Below are positions 34,940-43,805 of a DNA stretch of 64,000 nt, piece by piece. The notes beneath the pieces were generated by a model. It worked only from the letters and a program-made list of their open reading frames with translations, had not been told where the DNA came from and ran no database searches. The DNA comes from Chitinophaga filiformis (GTDB taxonomy: Bacteria; Bacteroidota; Bacteroidia; Chitinophagales; Chitinophagaceae). Position 1 is the stretch's first letter, and each line of letters opens with the position of its first letter. The translations under genes were made by a program, and so were the position numbers. The stretch spans positions 718,264 through 782,263 of the forward strand of contig NZ_FNBN01000002.1 of the NCBI RefSeq assembly GCF_900102545.1, in the 5' to 3' direction.

Positions 34940-35824
34940 TTACAACCTGATCGTGGCAGGTAAATATTTTGCTATAAGATCCTCATAGTATGGCTTTAAT
35001 TCGCTTATAACCGGAGGTTTTGGACTCTTTGAATAGAGATCGTACGGATTGAATTTCTTCACCCATTCAAACATTTCATAATCGTGCTCACTCATCAGAT
35101 GCGCATAAGCGTCTTCACGATGCTGTGCATAGAAAGAGTGATAGCGGATCATGTATAATGCCGGTTCAGGCATATAATCCTTCACCATCTGGTAAAGATA
35201 TTCGTCATGTCCCCATGACATGTCCACCTGATTCAGTCCGCAGTTGGGACTATATACACCGTATTTGGTATTATAACGTTCATCCTTTGCATCAGGATTG
35301 TCTGCAAAGAATTCAGGATATACTATTTTATCGGAGTGCTGGCAGCCTACCGGGAAGGTATCCCCCACTACAGCCCATTGTGGTTCTCCAAAAAGGCAAA
35401 GCACCTTGCCCATATCATGAATGAAGCCGGTCAGTACAAACCAGTCAGGATGACCATCGGCCCTGATCGCTTCAGCCGTTTGCAGCAGGTGTTGTAACTG
35501 GTCCAGTTCGATGTCAGGATCAGAATCGTCCACGAGGGTATTGAGGAACTCCATTGCACCCCAAACCGGCATTTCTTTTCTGCTGAAAGCCAGGAACTCT
35601 TTTTTCTTCTCCTGTACGAAATCGTAGGTCTGGTATTTATGATTCAGCCGGTAGAACTCACGCACGGTGTCTCTGCCCGGATTGTCATAATTCCTGTATT
35701 CCTCTTTGGATTTAGCTGTTTCCGGCACACCTGGCTCGGGATAGCGTAACACTACATCGTCTTCCCATTGCTCTATGCTCTGCAATGGATTTAATTGTTC
35801 ACCGGAAAAGTTGTTTGAGCTCAT
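34940..35824 (-). CDS. Inositol oxygenase family protein
   Basis: A 294-residue protein from the ATG at 35822-35824 (MSSNNFSGEQ); an upstream ATG at 35899 would add 25 poorly conserved residues. It matches myo-inositol oxygenase along its length: YQTYDFVQEKK near the N-terminus, then the diiron HD-domain ligands in VLTGFIHDMGKVLCLFGEPQWAVVGDTFPVGC, WGHDEYLYQM and IRYHSFYAQH, and FNPYDLYSK near the end. The family opens myo-inositol with O2 to give D-glucuronate. The next gene upstream on the same strand is a sodium symporter, but a terminator lies between them. Confidence 0.92.
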   Translation of the reverse strand: MSSNNFSGEQLNPLQSIEQWEDDVVLRYPEPGVPETAKSKEEYRNYDNPGRDTVREFYRLNHKYQTYDFVQEKKKEFLAFSRKEMPVWGAMEFLNTLVDDSDPDIELDQLQHLLQTAEAIRADGHPDWFVLTGFIHDMGKVLCLFGEPQWAVVGDTFPVGCQHSDKIVYPEFFADNPDAKDERYNTKYGVYSPNCGLNQVDMSWGHDEYLYQMVKDYMPEPALYMIRYHSFYAQHREDAYAHLMSEHDYEMFEWVKKFNPYDLYSKSPKPPVISELKPYYEDLIAKYLPATIRL

Positions 35825-35928
35825 AATTCGTGGATTGAATGTTGGAGAATAATAGCTAGTCTGCACTTCCAATTTACGGATTTCAATCGATTTCCACAAA
35901 TAATATATGGGGGAAATTGGAGGGGCCT

Positions 35929-35992
35929 CATTCCGTTTTCCCGGGGCAGAAAACCCCAGGTGCCAATATGGACATCCCCGGTGAACGGAATG
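35929..35992. repeat. Imperfect long inverted repeat
   Basis: CATTCCGTTTTCCCGGGG (35929-35946) and CCCCGGTGAACGGAATG (35976-35992) are near-perfect inverse arms, with the inner CAGAAAACCCC giving further G/C pairing. It lies in the gap between the symporter terminator and the inositol oxygenase gene. It resembles in base content, but not in core sequence, the repeats at 27.6, 39.0 and 44.5 kb. Confidence 0.55.
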
Positions 35993-36010
35993 GTTTTCAC
36001 CCGCGATGAA

Positions 36011-36040
36011 AAAAGGCGTCTGCTAATGCGGACGCCTTTT
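36011..36040 (-). terminator. Terminator after the sodium/solute symporter gene
   Basis: AAAAGGCGTC (36011-36020) pairs with GACGCCTTTT (36031-36040); T-rich tracts flank both sides. It starts 25 bp past the symporter stop on the minus strand. Confidence 0.85.
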
Positions 36041-36065
36041 CCATAAATATGGTATTGTTAAATGA

Positions 36066-37757
36066 CTACCAGAATACGGTATACAAAGCTGCCAGTATTC
36101 CCATAATGATCACGCTTCCTGCAATAAAGGCCGGAGAGCTCCTGAACAAAGACGTATCAATTTCTATCACACGTTTCTGCTCCTTGCTCCTGTTGTCTGC
36201 CAATGTGATGATGATCATCAGTAACACCAGCACTACAAACACTATCGTCATACGGTCAAGGAAGGGAATTTCATATATGCCGCTTTCATTAGGCACCGCC
36301 AGCCCCAGGCTATACAGGGGAGACAAGTCCGTCCATAAAGGCAGGAATTTTAGTATGGTAGACAATGGTATTGTCAGTACTGCCGCCACCAGAGCCGCTG
36401 TGGAAGTGGTTCGTTTCCAGAAGAAGCCCAGCAGGAAAATAGCCAGTACGCCCGGGGAAATGAAACCTACGTAATCCTGGATAAACTGGTAAGCCTGATC
36501 CAGCGTTGATAATGCCGGAGCTACCAGGCTGGCAATCACCATGGCCACGATCACCGTGATACGGCCTACTTTCACCAGCTGCTTCTCACTAGCCTCTTTA
36601 TTGAAATAACGATGATAAATATCCAGGGAGAAAATAGTAGAGATACTGTTTGCCTTACCTGCCAGCGATGCAACGATCGCAGCTGTCAGCGCGGCAAATG
36701 CCAGTCCTTTCAAGCCTTCCGGCAGTAGGTTCATTAAGGTCGGATAGGCATGATCAGGTTTTATCACACCTGCAGCATCGCGGAGCTCTGCATTGAACAC
36801 GCCCTCTTTGAACAGTACATAAGCGGTAATACCCGGCAGTACGGCGATAACAGGAATGAGCAGCTTCAGGAATGCAGCAAACAGGATACCACTCCGGGCT
36901 GTTTTGAGATCAGCGCCCAGGGCACGCTGGATGATATACTGGTTACATCCCCAGTAGTTCAGGTTATTGATCCACATACCGCCTATCAGTACAGACAGGC
37001 CCGGCAGGTCTTTATAGTAATTATGTTCTTTTGAGAAGATCATGTGGAAATGCGAATCCGCCTTTTCACGTACCAGTGATAAGCCTTTCAGGATGTTCTC
37101 TCCATACCCGAAATGAGTGGACACCATACGTAAAGCCAGGTAAGTAGTGGCCAGTCCGCCAACGATCAGCACGAACACCTGTATCACGTCCGTATAACCG
37201 ATCACCTTCATGCCTCCCAGCGTCACGATCACGGCAAAAACAGACAGGCCGACAATACACCAGAGGAATGGTATACCGGAAATAGCTGTTATTGCCAGTG
37301 CGCCGAGGTAAATAATCGATGTCAGGTTCACAAATACATATACCAGCAACCAGAAAATGGCCATAATCGTACTCACTGTGGAATTATACCGCTCCAGCAG
37401 GAACTGGGGCATGGTGTAGATCTTATTCTTCAGATACACCGGTATAAAAAATACGGCCACAATAATGAGCGTAGCGGCTGCCATCCATTCATAGGTGGAG
37501 ATGGCCAGTCCGAGGGCAAAACCGGAGCCCGACTGCCCGATAAAGTGTTCTGCCGAGATATTGGATGCGATCAGTGAAGCGCCTATTGCCCACCAGGTAA
37601 GAGAGCCTTCTGCCAGGAAAAAGTCTTTGGTACTGGTTGTTTTTGCCCGCTTACGCTGATAGATGTAGTAACCATACCCGGCCACAATAACGAAATAGAT
37701 GAAGAATACCAGGTAGTCCCAGTACTTTAAGTGGTGTGTATCAGTCAATTGATTCAT
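36066..37757 (-). CDS. Sodium/solute symporter (SSS family, SGLT-like)
   Basis: A 563-residue inner-membrane transporter with about 14 hydrophobic segments. SGLT-like features are GASLIASNISAEHFIGQSGSGFA in the first broken helix, NNLNYWGCNQYIIQRALGA, SLAGKANSISTIFSLDIYHRYF in the sodium-binding eighth core helix, and GFISPGVLAIFLLGFFWKRTT. It takes up a sugar or polyol with Na+. The inositol oxygenase gene just downstream on the same strand makes myo-inositol a reasonable substrate, but this is inference from position. Confidence 0.93.
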   Translation of the reverse strand: MNQLTDTHHLKYWDYLVFFIYFVIVAGYGYYIYQRKRAKTTSTKDFFLAEGSLTWWAIGASLIASNISAEHFIGQSGSGFALGLAISTYEWMAAATLIIVAVFFIPVYLKNKIYTMPQFLLERYNSTVSTIMAIFWLLVYVFVNLTSIIYLGALAITAISGIPFLWCIVGLSVFAVIVTLGGMKVIGYTDVIQVFVLIVGGLATTYLALRMVSTHFGYGENILKGLSLVREKADSHFHMIFSKEHNYYKDLPGLSVLIGGMWINNLNYWGCNQYIIQRALGADLKTARSGILFAAFLKLLIPVIAVLPGITAYVLFKEGVFNAELRDAAGVIKPDHAYPTLMNLLPEGLKGLAFAALTAAIVASLAGKANSISTIFSLDIYHRYFNKEASEKQLVKVGRITVIVAMVIASLVAPALSTLDQAYQFIQDYVGFISPGVLAIFLLGFFWKRTTSTAALVAAVLTIPLSTILKFLPLWTDLSPLYSLGLAVPNESGIYEIPFLDRMTIVFVVLVLLMIIITLADNRSKEQKRVIEIDTSLFRSSPAFIAGSVIIMGILAALYTVFW

Positions 37758-37913
37758 ATCTGGAAGTTAAAATCCGCAGATATAGCCTGCAGACCGTGGC
37801 ATTAAGTTAGATAGTATAAAAAACGGAACAAGATACTCAAATAAGCATTATTTCAAATAGTCCGCTAAAATATAATGACAGTCCGGTCCCGTAGCCGGTG
37901 GACGATTTTTATA

Positions 37914-37921
37914 TATATTTA
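37914..37921 (+). promoter_or_regulatory. Imperfect -7 box close to a start codon
   Basis: TATATTTA differs from TAnnTTTG at the last base and lies 5 bp before the ATG at 37927. If used, the mRNA would be leaderless or nearly so. Confidence 0.3.
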
Positions 37922-37926
37922 CCCGT

Positions 37927-38964
37927 ATGTTAGAAGTAGACAAAAAGGAAGCGCACCTTTTGCAGAAAGCTATCCGTCAATGGGAATCTGAATCGCTGAT
38001 CACGCCGGAACAGGCCAGCCGGCTGAAAGAAACCTGGCGGATCAGGGCGGGCGACTGGCAGGTAGTGACGCTGTATATCTTCATCGCAGCTATCTCCTGT
38101 GCACTGATGGCCTTTGGCTCGCTGGTGCTGGATGAGAAATGGATCGAGGTGTTACGTCTGAAATTTTCCCTCACAGATGGCATTATTTCTACACTTTTTG
38201 CGGCACTTACCGTATTCCTCTGTTTTCATGGCTACCGCCGCCAGCACAGGCATCCTGAATATTCCCTGAACAGGGAGGCATTCTGGCTGCTGCCGATATT
38301 AAGTGTTGGTGTCAGCGTGGTATACCTGGGGAAGACACTGCTATATCTTAATGGTAACTACGGCGTATTCTGGCTGCTGGCTACCGCCACATATGGCATC
38401 CTGGGGATCTTATTGTCCTCCCGTTTGCTCTGGTCGGCCACGCTCCTCTGCCTGATACCGGCTTATGTAAAACTGACCTATTACATCTCCGGCGGCTCTT
38501 TTTTCCTGGGCATGAATCTCCCCTGCCGGATGATCTTACTGGCTGTTATCATGACGGGCATTCACCTGCTGATCCGTAATAATCGTTTATACAAACAGGT
38601 AGGCGATATTACCTGGGCAGGCAGTTGGTTGTTATTATTCCTGTCGGGCTGGATGATCTCTATTTTTGGTAACTCTGCCACCTGGGATGAATGGCAGCAT
38701 GTAAGACAGGTGCAGTTGCTTTGGTGGGTAGCGGCATTTACTGTAATGTGTGTGCTGGCACTGATCTGGGGTATTAAAAAGCATGATGCCATGGTCAGGG
38801 ATATGGCAGTCATGTTTTTGTTGCTGGACCTGTATACACGATATTTTGAATACCTCTGGGATCGTACGCACAAAGGTGTGTTCTTTACGATCCTGGCGCT
38901 GTCATTCTGGTGGTTGGGGAAACTATTGGAAAAGCGATTGAAGAGAACCAGGAATCAGGGATGA
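37927..38964 (+). CDS. DUF2157 family membrane protein
   Basis: A 345-residue protein. The first 45 residues are soluble and helical (LLQKAIRQWESESLITPEQASRLK), as in DUF2157 proteins. About nine hydrophobic segments follow, from VTLYIFIAAISCALMAFGSL to GVFFTILALSFWWLGKLL. The function is unknown; the family lies in the inner membrane. It stands alone, facing the terpene gene pair across the palindromic repeat at 38974-39105. Confidence 0.8.
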   Translation: MLEVDKKEAHLLQKAIRQWESESLITPEQASRLKETWRIRAGDWQVVTLYIFIAAISCALMAFGSLVLDEKWIEVLRLKFSLTDGIISTLFAALTVFLCFHGYRRQHRHPEYSLNREAFWLLPILSVGVSVVYLGKTLLYLNGNYGVFWLLATATYGILGILLSSRLLWSATLLCLIPAYVKLTYYISGGSFFLGMNLPCRMILLAVIMTGIHLLIRNNRLYKQVGDITWAGSWLLLFLSGWMISIFGNSATWDEWQHVRQVQLLWWVAAFTVMCVLALIWGIKKHDAMVRDMAVMFLLLDLYTRYFEYLWDRTHKGVFFTILALSFWWLGKLLEKRLKRTRNQG

Positions 38965-38973
38965 AAAACAATA

Positions 38974-39105
38974 GGGGCTACAAACACACAGCCCCCCGAC
39001 GGAGTCTGATTACGTTATGCACCAGACTCCGTAGGGACCGTGTTTGTAGTCCCGGGTTTCAAGCTCGGGACCAATGTTACAACCGGGATTTTACCCCGAT
39101 TTATT
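38974..39105. repeat. Head-to-head palindromic interspersed repeat
   Basis: The outer arms CTACAAACAC (38978-38987) and GTGTTTGTAG (39040-39049) and inner arms ACGGAGTCTG (38999-39008) and CAGACTCCGT (39023-39032) make an 80-bp palindrome. Two more hairpins follow: GTCCCG/CGGGAC (39049-39071) and CGGG-ATTTTA-CCCCG. The TGTTTGTAG core and the CTCCGT element are shared with the repeats at 27.6 and 44.5 kb. It fills the gap between convergent genes and may also act as a terminator. Confidence 0.75.
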
Positions 39106-40066
39106 TCCCTGCAAGCACTTCCACTTCTTTCACCTGATACCTGCCGGTATCATGGAAACTCCAGTCATAGTTTGCTGTAATCCATGAGCGCAGTACAGAC
39201 AGGAATCTTTCCAGTTCCTTATCCATTTCGGAGCCAAAGGAGGGCAGCAATTTCTCCAGGGCGGTAAAGAGTTTTACCTCTTCGTTGTGCATGCGCAGGG
39301 TTTCATTAACGGCATCCTGTAAGGAAATGTTACGTTCATGTTCCAGCACTAATACGAGATTGTGAACATCTCCCTGCCGGGCTTCTTTGGCACAGGAGAA
39401 GATGTCGTTGGCCCAGCATACAATGTTGTTACAGGCCAGTACGAGACGTTGCACGATAAAATGTTGCAGGATGTGAGCGGGCAGATAAACTCTTTCGATG
39501 ATCTCTATGGCTTCCACATCGGCGAACAATGCTCCGGTATAAGGGCGCATGGTAACATATTCCGCAACGGTAGGCGTAACACCAGCTGCTCTGTTGCCTG
39601 CTTCCCAGTGGCAGGAAGTAAAGTATTCCTCCATACTGCGGATAAATCTTGCCTGCCATGCGGTGTCTCCAATGGCCTGCATACGATCCCAGATGTCGGT
39701 AAAACTTCTGCCTAAAATAGAATCAATAGGTGTATTATGTTTCAGAATGTCCATGAAGCCGTCTGTGACCTGTTCCAGGGATAGTGCTTTTTTGCCCAGT
39801 TGTGCTTCGTCGCATTGGTCGTCCAGCATGAACAACCAGGTATTGAAGTTGGCAATGATGCACAGTTCGTGAAAGTCGGCATTTGGAAAGGCGCGGGCGG
39901 CCAGCCATGCGAATCTTGATCTGTCGAACCGGGCTAAGGCTTCGGGGGTTGTAATAAATCCGAAGGACTGTACCCATTGGCGGTTCTGTTCGTGGGCTGC
40001 TGTTACAAATTGGTTAATAGAAGAGGGAAACGGATAGGCTATCCGTGGCAAGGTGATCGTTGGCAT
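39101..40066 (-). CDS. Class I terpene synthase
   Basis: A 321-residue class I cyclase with the full bacterial active-site set. The aspartate-rich motif is DDQCDE (Asp82-Glu87). The NSE triad is NDIFSCAKE (Asn220, Ser224, Glu228). The diphosphate sensor Arg174 lies exactly 46 residues before Asn220, with Thr177 and Gly178 in the linker and effector positions. The C-terminal RY pair is present (GRYQ). It should ionise a prenyl diphosphate and cyclise the cation to a terpene hydrocarbon or alcohol. Chain length of the substrate and the product cannot be told. idi lies 32 bp upstream in the same direction. Confidence 0.95.
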   Translation of the reverse strand: MPTITLPRIAYPFPSSINQFVTAAHEQNRQWVQSFGFITTPEALARFDRSRFAWLAARAFPNADFHELCIIANFNTWLFMLDDQCDEAQLGKKALSLEQVTDGFMDILKHNTPIDSILGRSFTDIWDRMQAIGDTAWQARFIRSMEEYFTSCHWEAGNRAAGVTPTVAEYVTMRPYTGALFADVEAIEIIERVYLPAHILQHFIVQRLVLACNNIVCWANDIFSCAKEARQGDVHNLVLVLEHERNISLQDAVNETLRMHNEEVKLFTALEKLLPSFGSEMDKELERFLSVLRSWITANYDWSFHDTGRYQVKEVEVLAGK

Positions 40067-40098
40067 AGTAAAAAATGGTTAAGAGGTGAGTGGGTCCA

Positions 40099-40614
40099 TC
40101 AGACCCTTAATTGGTCTATAACTCGTGGGAAAGCCAGCCTGAACCAGCTGGTGAACTGCTCCGGTACCTCTGCCAACAACCGGAATATTTCGTTTACGGG
40201 TAAATAATGATATGCATGCACTTCCCGGGGATCGGGGTGGATAGCACCATTGTAAGTGCCTGTCCATACATGGTCGTATTCATGTTCAATCAGACCATTG
40301 TCAAATTCTGTGCGGTAAGTAAATTGGAATAGTTCGCGTAAGGGACAGTCAAATCCCATTTCTTCTGAAAGACGGCGGTGAGCCGCCGCTTCCACTCTTT
40401 CACCCGGCAAGGGGTGACTACAGCAGGCATTCGTCCATAAGCCGCCGGAATGATACTTATCAAGTGCACGCTGTTGTAACAGCATGTCACCCTGATCATT
40501 CAAAATAAACACGGAAAAAGCCCTGTGTAACAATCCTTTCTCGTGCGCCTCCATTTTCTCCATCAATCCCGTTTCCTGATCCAGTTCATTCACCAATATA
40601 ACCTGTGCTTTCAT
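40099..40614 (-). CDS. idi: Isopentenyl-diphosphate delta-isomerase, type I
   Basis: A 171-residue Nudix-fold isomerase from the ATG at 40612-40614; the in-frame ATG at 40674 would cross the promoter box. It interconverts isopentenyl and dimethylallyl diphosphate. The active-site Cys65 lies in TNACCSHP and the catalytic Glu lies in IEHEYDHVW (110-116). The Nudix-like helix is EAAAHRRLSEEMGF. It shares a transcription unit with the terpene synthase, so it likely balances the precursor pool for that enzyme. No prenyl-diphosphate synthase is adjacent. Confidence 0.95.
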   Translation of the reverse strand: MKAQVILVNELDQETGLMEKMEAHEKGLLHRAFSVFILNDQGDMLLQQRALDKYHSGGLWTNACCSHPLPGERVEAAAHRRLSEEMGFDCPLRELFQFTYRTEFDNGLIEHEYDHVWTGTYNGAIHPDPREVHAYHYLPVNEIFRLLAEVPEQFTSWFRLAFPRVIDQLRV

Positions 40615-40621
40615 ACAATGA

Positions 40622-40629
40622 CAAATATA
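40622..40629 (-). promoter_or_regulatory. -7 box for the idi-terpene synthase operon
   Basis: TATATTTG on the minus strand is an exact TAnnTTTG match 7 bp before the idi ATG, predicting a leader of only about 3 nt. A clear -33 TTG is not seen. Confidence 0.5.
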
Positions 40630-40882
40630 TGGTTCATAATCTATGTAAACGAATTCCGGCTGGCATAAGTACACTTATAGCAGCAACATACCGTTGCCCG
40701 GCGGGGAGTGGATGCTCATCATAACAGGTGTCTTTTAAGGTGACGCTTAAATTTTGGTTGCTGGATTTTCAATAGGGATATTGCTGACGGCAGCGGTGGG
40801 TTAAAACTTACAACTTCAAATTACGCATTTATTTGTTCATTTTATCTTTTGCGTTTGTTCATTTTATCTCTGGCTGCGGCCC

Positions 40883-40918
40883 TTTTGCATAGCTCCTTTT
40901 CAAGTTTCATTATATTTG
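40883..40918 (+). promoter_or_regulatory. Promoter of the methionine sulfoxide reductase gene
   Basis: TTTTG at 40883-40887 and TATATTTG at 40911-40918 fit the Bacteroidota -33/-7 pattern with a spacing of 23 bp. The ATG at 40924 is 5 bp past the -7 box, which predicts a leaderless mRNA. Confidence 0.55.
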
Positions 40919-40923
40919 CATCT

Positions 40924-41403
40924 ATGGCAGAAGATCTGAGTATAATAAAAGGAGACAAAACAGCTGAATACAAGTCTATTATTCCGCAAATACATGCATT
41001 GATAGACGGCGAACCTGACCTGGTGGCCAACCTGGCCAACACTGTTGCCGCATTGAAAGAGCAATTCGGCTGGTTCTGGGTAGGATTCTATCTCGTAAAA
41101 AGCGATGAACTGGTATTAGGCCCCTTCCAGGGTCCCATAGCCTGTACACGTATTAAAAAGGGACGCGGTGTATGTGGCACCAGCTGGGCCGAAGCCAAAA
41201 CGCTTGTTGTACCCGATGTGGAAGCTTTCCCAGGTCACATTGCCTGCAGCAGCCTCTCAAAATCTGAGATCGTGGTTCCCATCATCCGCAATGGCCAGGT
41301 TATTGGCGTATTGGATGTGGACAGTGAACTGCCGGATCATTTTGATGAAACTGACAGGATCTTCCTGGAAGAGATAGTCGCATCCCTCAACTTTGAAGTG
41401 TAA
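40924..41403 (+). CDS. msrC: Free methionine-(R)-sulfoxide reductase (GAF domain)
   Basis: A 159-residue single GAF-domain enzyme. I start at the ATG at 40924 (MAEDLSIIKG), because the longer frame from 40849 would run through the promoter box. The three family cysteines are present: Cys74 (IACTR), Cys84 (GVCGTSW) and Cys108 (IACSS), ten positions earlier than Cys84, Cys94 and Cys118 of the E. coli enzyme. It reduces free methionine-R-sulfoxide using thioredoxin; trxA is elsewhere in this window. The CpsB-type gene follows after 24 bp and may be cotranscribed. Confidence 0.93.
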   Translation: MAEDLSIIKGDKTAEYKSIIPQIHALIDGEPDLVANLANTVAALKEQFGWFWVGFYLVKSDELVLGPFQGPIACTRIKKGRGVCGTSWAEAKTLVVPDVEAFPGHIACSSLSKSEIVVPIIRNGQVIGVLDVDSELPDHFDETDRIFLEEIVASLNFEV

Positions 41404-41427
41404 CTTCACAGACCAGACCCACTTTTT

Positions 41428-42195
41428 ATGTTCTTTTTCCGTAAAAAAAACGATAGCAGTAATACGCAGATCCCTTTCCTGGCAGGGATAGAAACTGATC
41501 TGCACTCACACCTGGTACCGGGTGTGGACGATGGCGTGCAGGATGTGGAAACAGCTGTCCAGTTCATTGATACATTGCATGAACTGGGTATTAAAAAGGT
41601 CATCACTACCCCGCATATCATCATTGACCGCTATCCTAACTCGGCAGAAACCCTCAGTGCCCCTTTCCACGAAGTGAAGGAAGCATTGAAAGCCAAAGGC
41701 AGCCCTGTCAGCTATGACCACGCGGCCGAATATTACATGGATGAATATTTCGAGGAATTGATGAAGTCATCCCGCCTGCTTACCCTCAACGGCGAGCTGG
41801 TACTGGTAGAGATCTCTTTCATGAGTGCGCCGCCGCAATTGCACCAATGGCTGTTTGAACTGGCAGCCCAGGGCTACCGTCCTGTACTGGCCCATCCGGA
41901 ACGATATAACTATTACCACCAGCAAACGGATGAGTATATGACCTTTAAACAAAGAGGTTGCTACCTGCAGGTAAATCTTTTATCGCTGGCAGGCTACTAT
42001 GGTAAACATATCCAGAAGGCTGCCGAGTGGATGATTGAAAATCAGATGGTGGACTTTATCGGAACGGACCTGCACCACGAAAAGCACCTGCAGGCGATCA
42101 AAGCCATCGCAAAAGATAAAAAGCTGGTGAAACTGCTGGAAACCTATCCGTTTAAAAATAATACACTCACGACTACGGCTCAGGCTATAAAATAA
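41428..42195 (+). CDS. CpsB/CapC-type tyrosine-protein phosphatase (PHP fold)
   Basis: A 255-residue PHP-domain protein of the YwqE/CpsB family. Metal ligands are visible in [40 protein letters not shown] and [11 protein letters not shown]. In capsule and exopolysaccharide systems this phosphatase removes phosphate from the tyrosine kinase that controls chain length (BY-kinase). The nucleotide-sugar dehydrogenase gene starts 10 bp later, which agrees with a glycan role. The kinase itself and the Wza/Wzc genes are not in the window. Confidence 0.92.
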   Translation: MFFFRKKNDSSNTQIPFLAGIETDLHSHLVPGVDDGVQDVETAVQFIDTLHELGIKKVITTPHIIIDRYPNSAETLSAPFHEVKEALKAKGSPVSYDHAAEYYMDEYFEELMKSSRLLTLNGELVLVEISFMSAPPQLHQWLFELAAQGYRPVLAHPERYNYYHQQTDEYMTFKQRGCYLQVNLLSLAGYYGKHIQKAAEWMIENQMVDFIGTDLHHEKHLQAIKAIAKDKKLVKLLETYPFKNNTLTTTAQAIK

Positions 42196-42205
42196 TTTAC
42201 TCTAC

Positions 42206-43486
42206 ATGATAGCAGTTATTGGTCTTGGCTACGTTGGCCTGCCGCTGGCCATTGAGTTTGCCAAACAATATGACGTGCTGGGATTTGATATTAATGCAAC
42301 CCGTGTACAGGAACTCAGTAATGGCCAGGACAAGACCCGTGAAGCCAACATAGAAGACCTGAAAGCCGTCATCCTGCATGGGAAAGATGCGCATACCACT
42401 ACCGGGCTGCGCTTCTCTTCCGACAAAAATGATCTGAAGGCCTATAGTGTCTTTATCGTTACTGTTCCTACGCCTATTGACGAATTTAAGTCGCCCGACC
42501 TGACCTTCCTCCTGGCCGCCTCCGCTATGCTGGGCAGCATCCTTAAACCCGGTGATATCGTTATCTATGAATCCACCGTGTACCCGGGTTGCACAGAGGA
42601 AGATTGTGTACCAGTGCTGGAGAAGTCGTCCGGACTCCGCTATAACAAGGATTTCTTCGTAGGCTATTCCCCCGAGCGTATTAACCCGGGCGATAAGGTC
42701 AATACCCTGACGAAGATCAAAAAGGTAACCAGCGGTTCCACACCGGAGATTGCTACCCGTATTGATGAGTTATATGCCACCATTATTACAGCAGGTACTC
42801 ATAAGGCGCCCAGTATTAAGGTAGCAGAAGCCTCCAAAGCGATTGAGAACGCGCAGCGTGATATCAATATCTCTTTTGTGAATGAACTGGCCCTGATCTT
42901 TGACCGAATCGGTATTGACACCAATGATGTGATAGAGGCCGCCGCCACAAAATGGAATTTCCTGCGATATAAGCCAGGTCTGGTAGGCGGACATTGCATA
43001 GGTGTGGATCCTTATTACCTGGCGCATAAGGCAGAGTCGCTGGGATACCATCCGCAGGTAATCCTCTCCGGCAGAAGGGTCAATGACCAGATGGGCTATT
43101 TCGTAGCCAGTAAGATCGTCAAACTGATGATTGAAAAAGACCACAAGATCAAAGGTGCGAAAGCATTGATCATGGGCATTACCTTCAAGGAAAATTGTCC
43201 GGATGTGCGTAATACCCGTGTGGTAGACATCTATCATGAACTGAAACAATACGGGCTGGACATTACTGTATACGATCCCTGGGCTGATCCGGAAGAAGTA
43301 AAACGGGAATACGGCGTGCAGATTATCACACGGCTGAATGGACACGAAGTGTACGATGGTATAGTCATAGCCGTGGCACACCGTGAATTCCTGGAATTTG
43401 ACTTTAGAAAACATACCCGTAACAATGCGGTCATTTTCGATACCAAAGCCTGTATTGATCGCGATCTCGTAGATGCACGACTGTGA
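42206..43486 (+). CDS. Nucleotide-sugar dehydrogenase (WbpO/TviB or WecC type)
   Basis: A 426-residue NAD-dependent UDP-sugar dehydrogenase. The Rossmann motif is [15 protein letters not shown] at residue 3, and the catalytic cysteine lies in [27 protein letters not shown] and the C-terminal [14 protein letters not shown] are typical of the enzymes that oxidise UDP-N-acetylhexosamines to uronic acids (TviB, WbpO), so I favour that over UDP-glucose. The substrate is inference. It follows the CpsB-type gene by 10 bp and has its own terminator. A UDP-GlcNAc 2-epimerase gene lies at 58.3 kb. Confidence 0.92.
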   Translation: MIAVIGLGYVGLPLAIEFAKQYDVLGFDINATRVQELSNGQDKTREANIEDLKAVILHGKDAHTTTGLRFSSDKNDLKAYSVFIVTVPTPIDEFKSPDLTFLLAASAMLGSILKPGDIVIYESTVYPGCTEEDCVPVLEKSSGLRYNKDFFVGYSPERINPGDKVNTLTKIKKVTSGSTPEIATRIDELYATIITAGTHKAPSIKVAEASKAIENAQRDINISFVNELALIFDRIGIDTNDVIEAAATKWNFLRYKPGLVGGHCIGVDPYYLAHKAESLGYHPQVILSGRRVNDQMGYFVASKIVKLMIEKDHKIKGAKALIMGITFKENCPDVRNTRVVDIYHELKQYGLDITVYDPWADPEEVKREYGVQIITRLNGHEVYDGIVIAVAHREFLEFDFRKHTRNNAVIFDTKACIDRDLVDARL

Positions 43487-43509
43487 TACCTCAGCGGTAA
43501 CCATAAAAT

Positions 43510-43546
43510 AAAAAAGGGCAATATCTGGGTGGTAATGCCCTTTTTT
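43510..43546 (+). terminator. Terminator after nucleotide-sugar dehydrogenase
   Basis: AAAAAAGGGCA (43510-43520) pairs with TGCCCTTTTTT (43536-43546). The rest of the 259 bp to the next gene is A/T rich with no gene and no exact TAnnTTTG box. Confidence 0.88.
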
Positions 43547-43805
43547 ACCTACTAAATCAATTAGTTGTAAAAATATTTATTAACTTTACTTACAACGCTG
43601 CTTTTATCAAAAGGCTAAAAAATCCCATATCTTTTTTCCAAAGCCTCAAACAGATTGTTATTATTACTATTCGACCTTATCATGCGAGGCTTAAAGAGCT
43701 AGCCAATTCAATTTTTTAAAACCATTAGAAGACGAGTCATTAACCTAATAAAGCATTCCCGCAGAATGGCTTTTACAGCTGTTTAACGGGGATAAACCAT
43801 GTACC

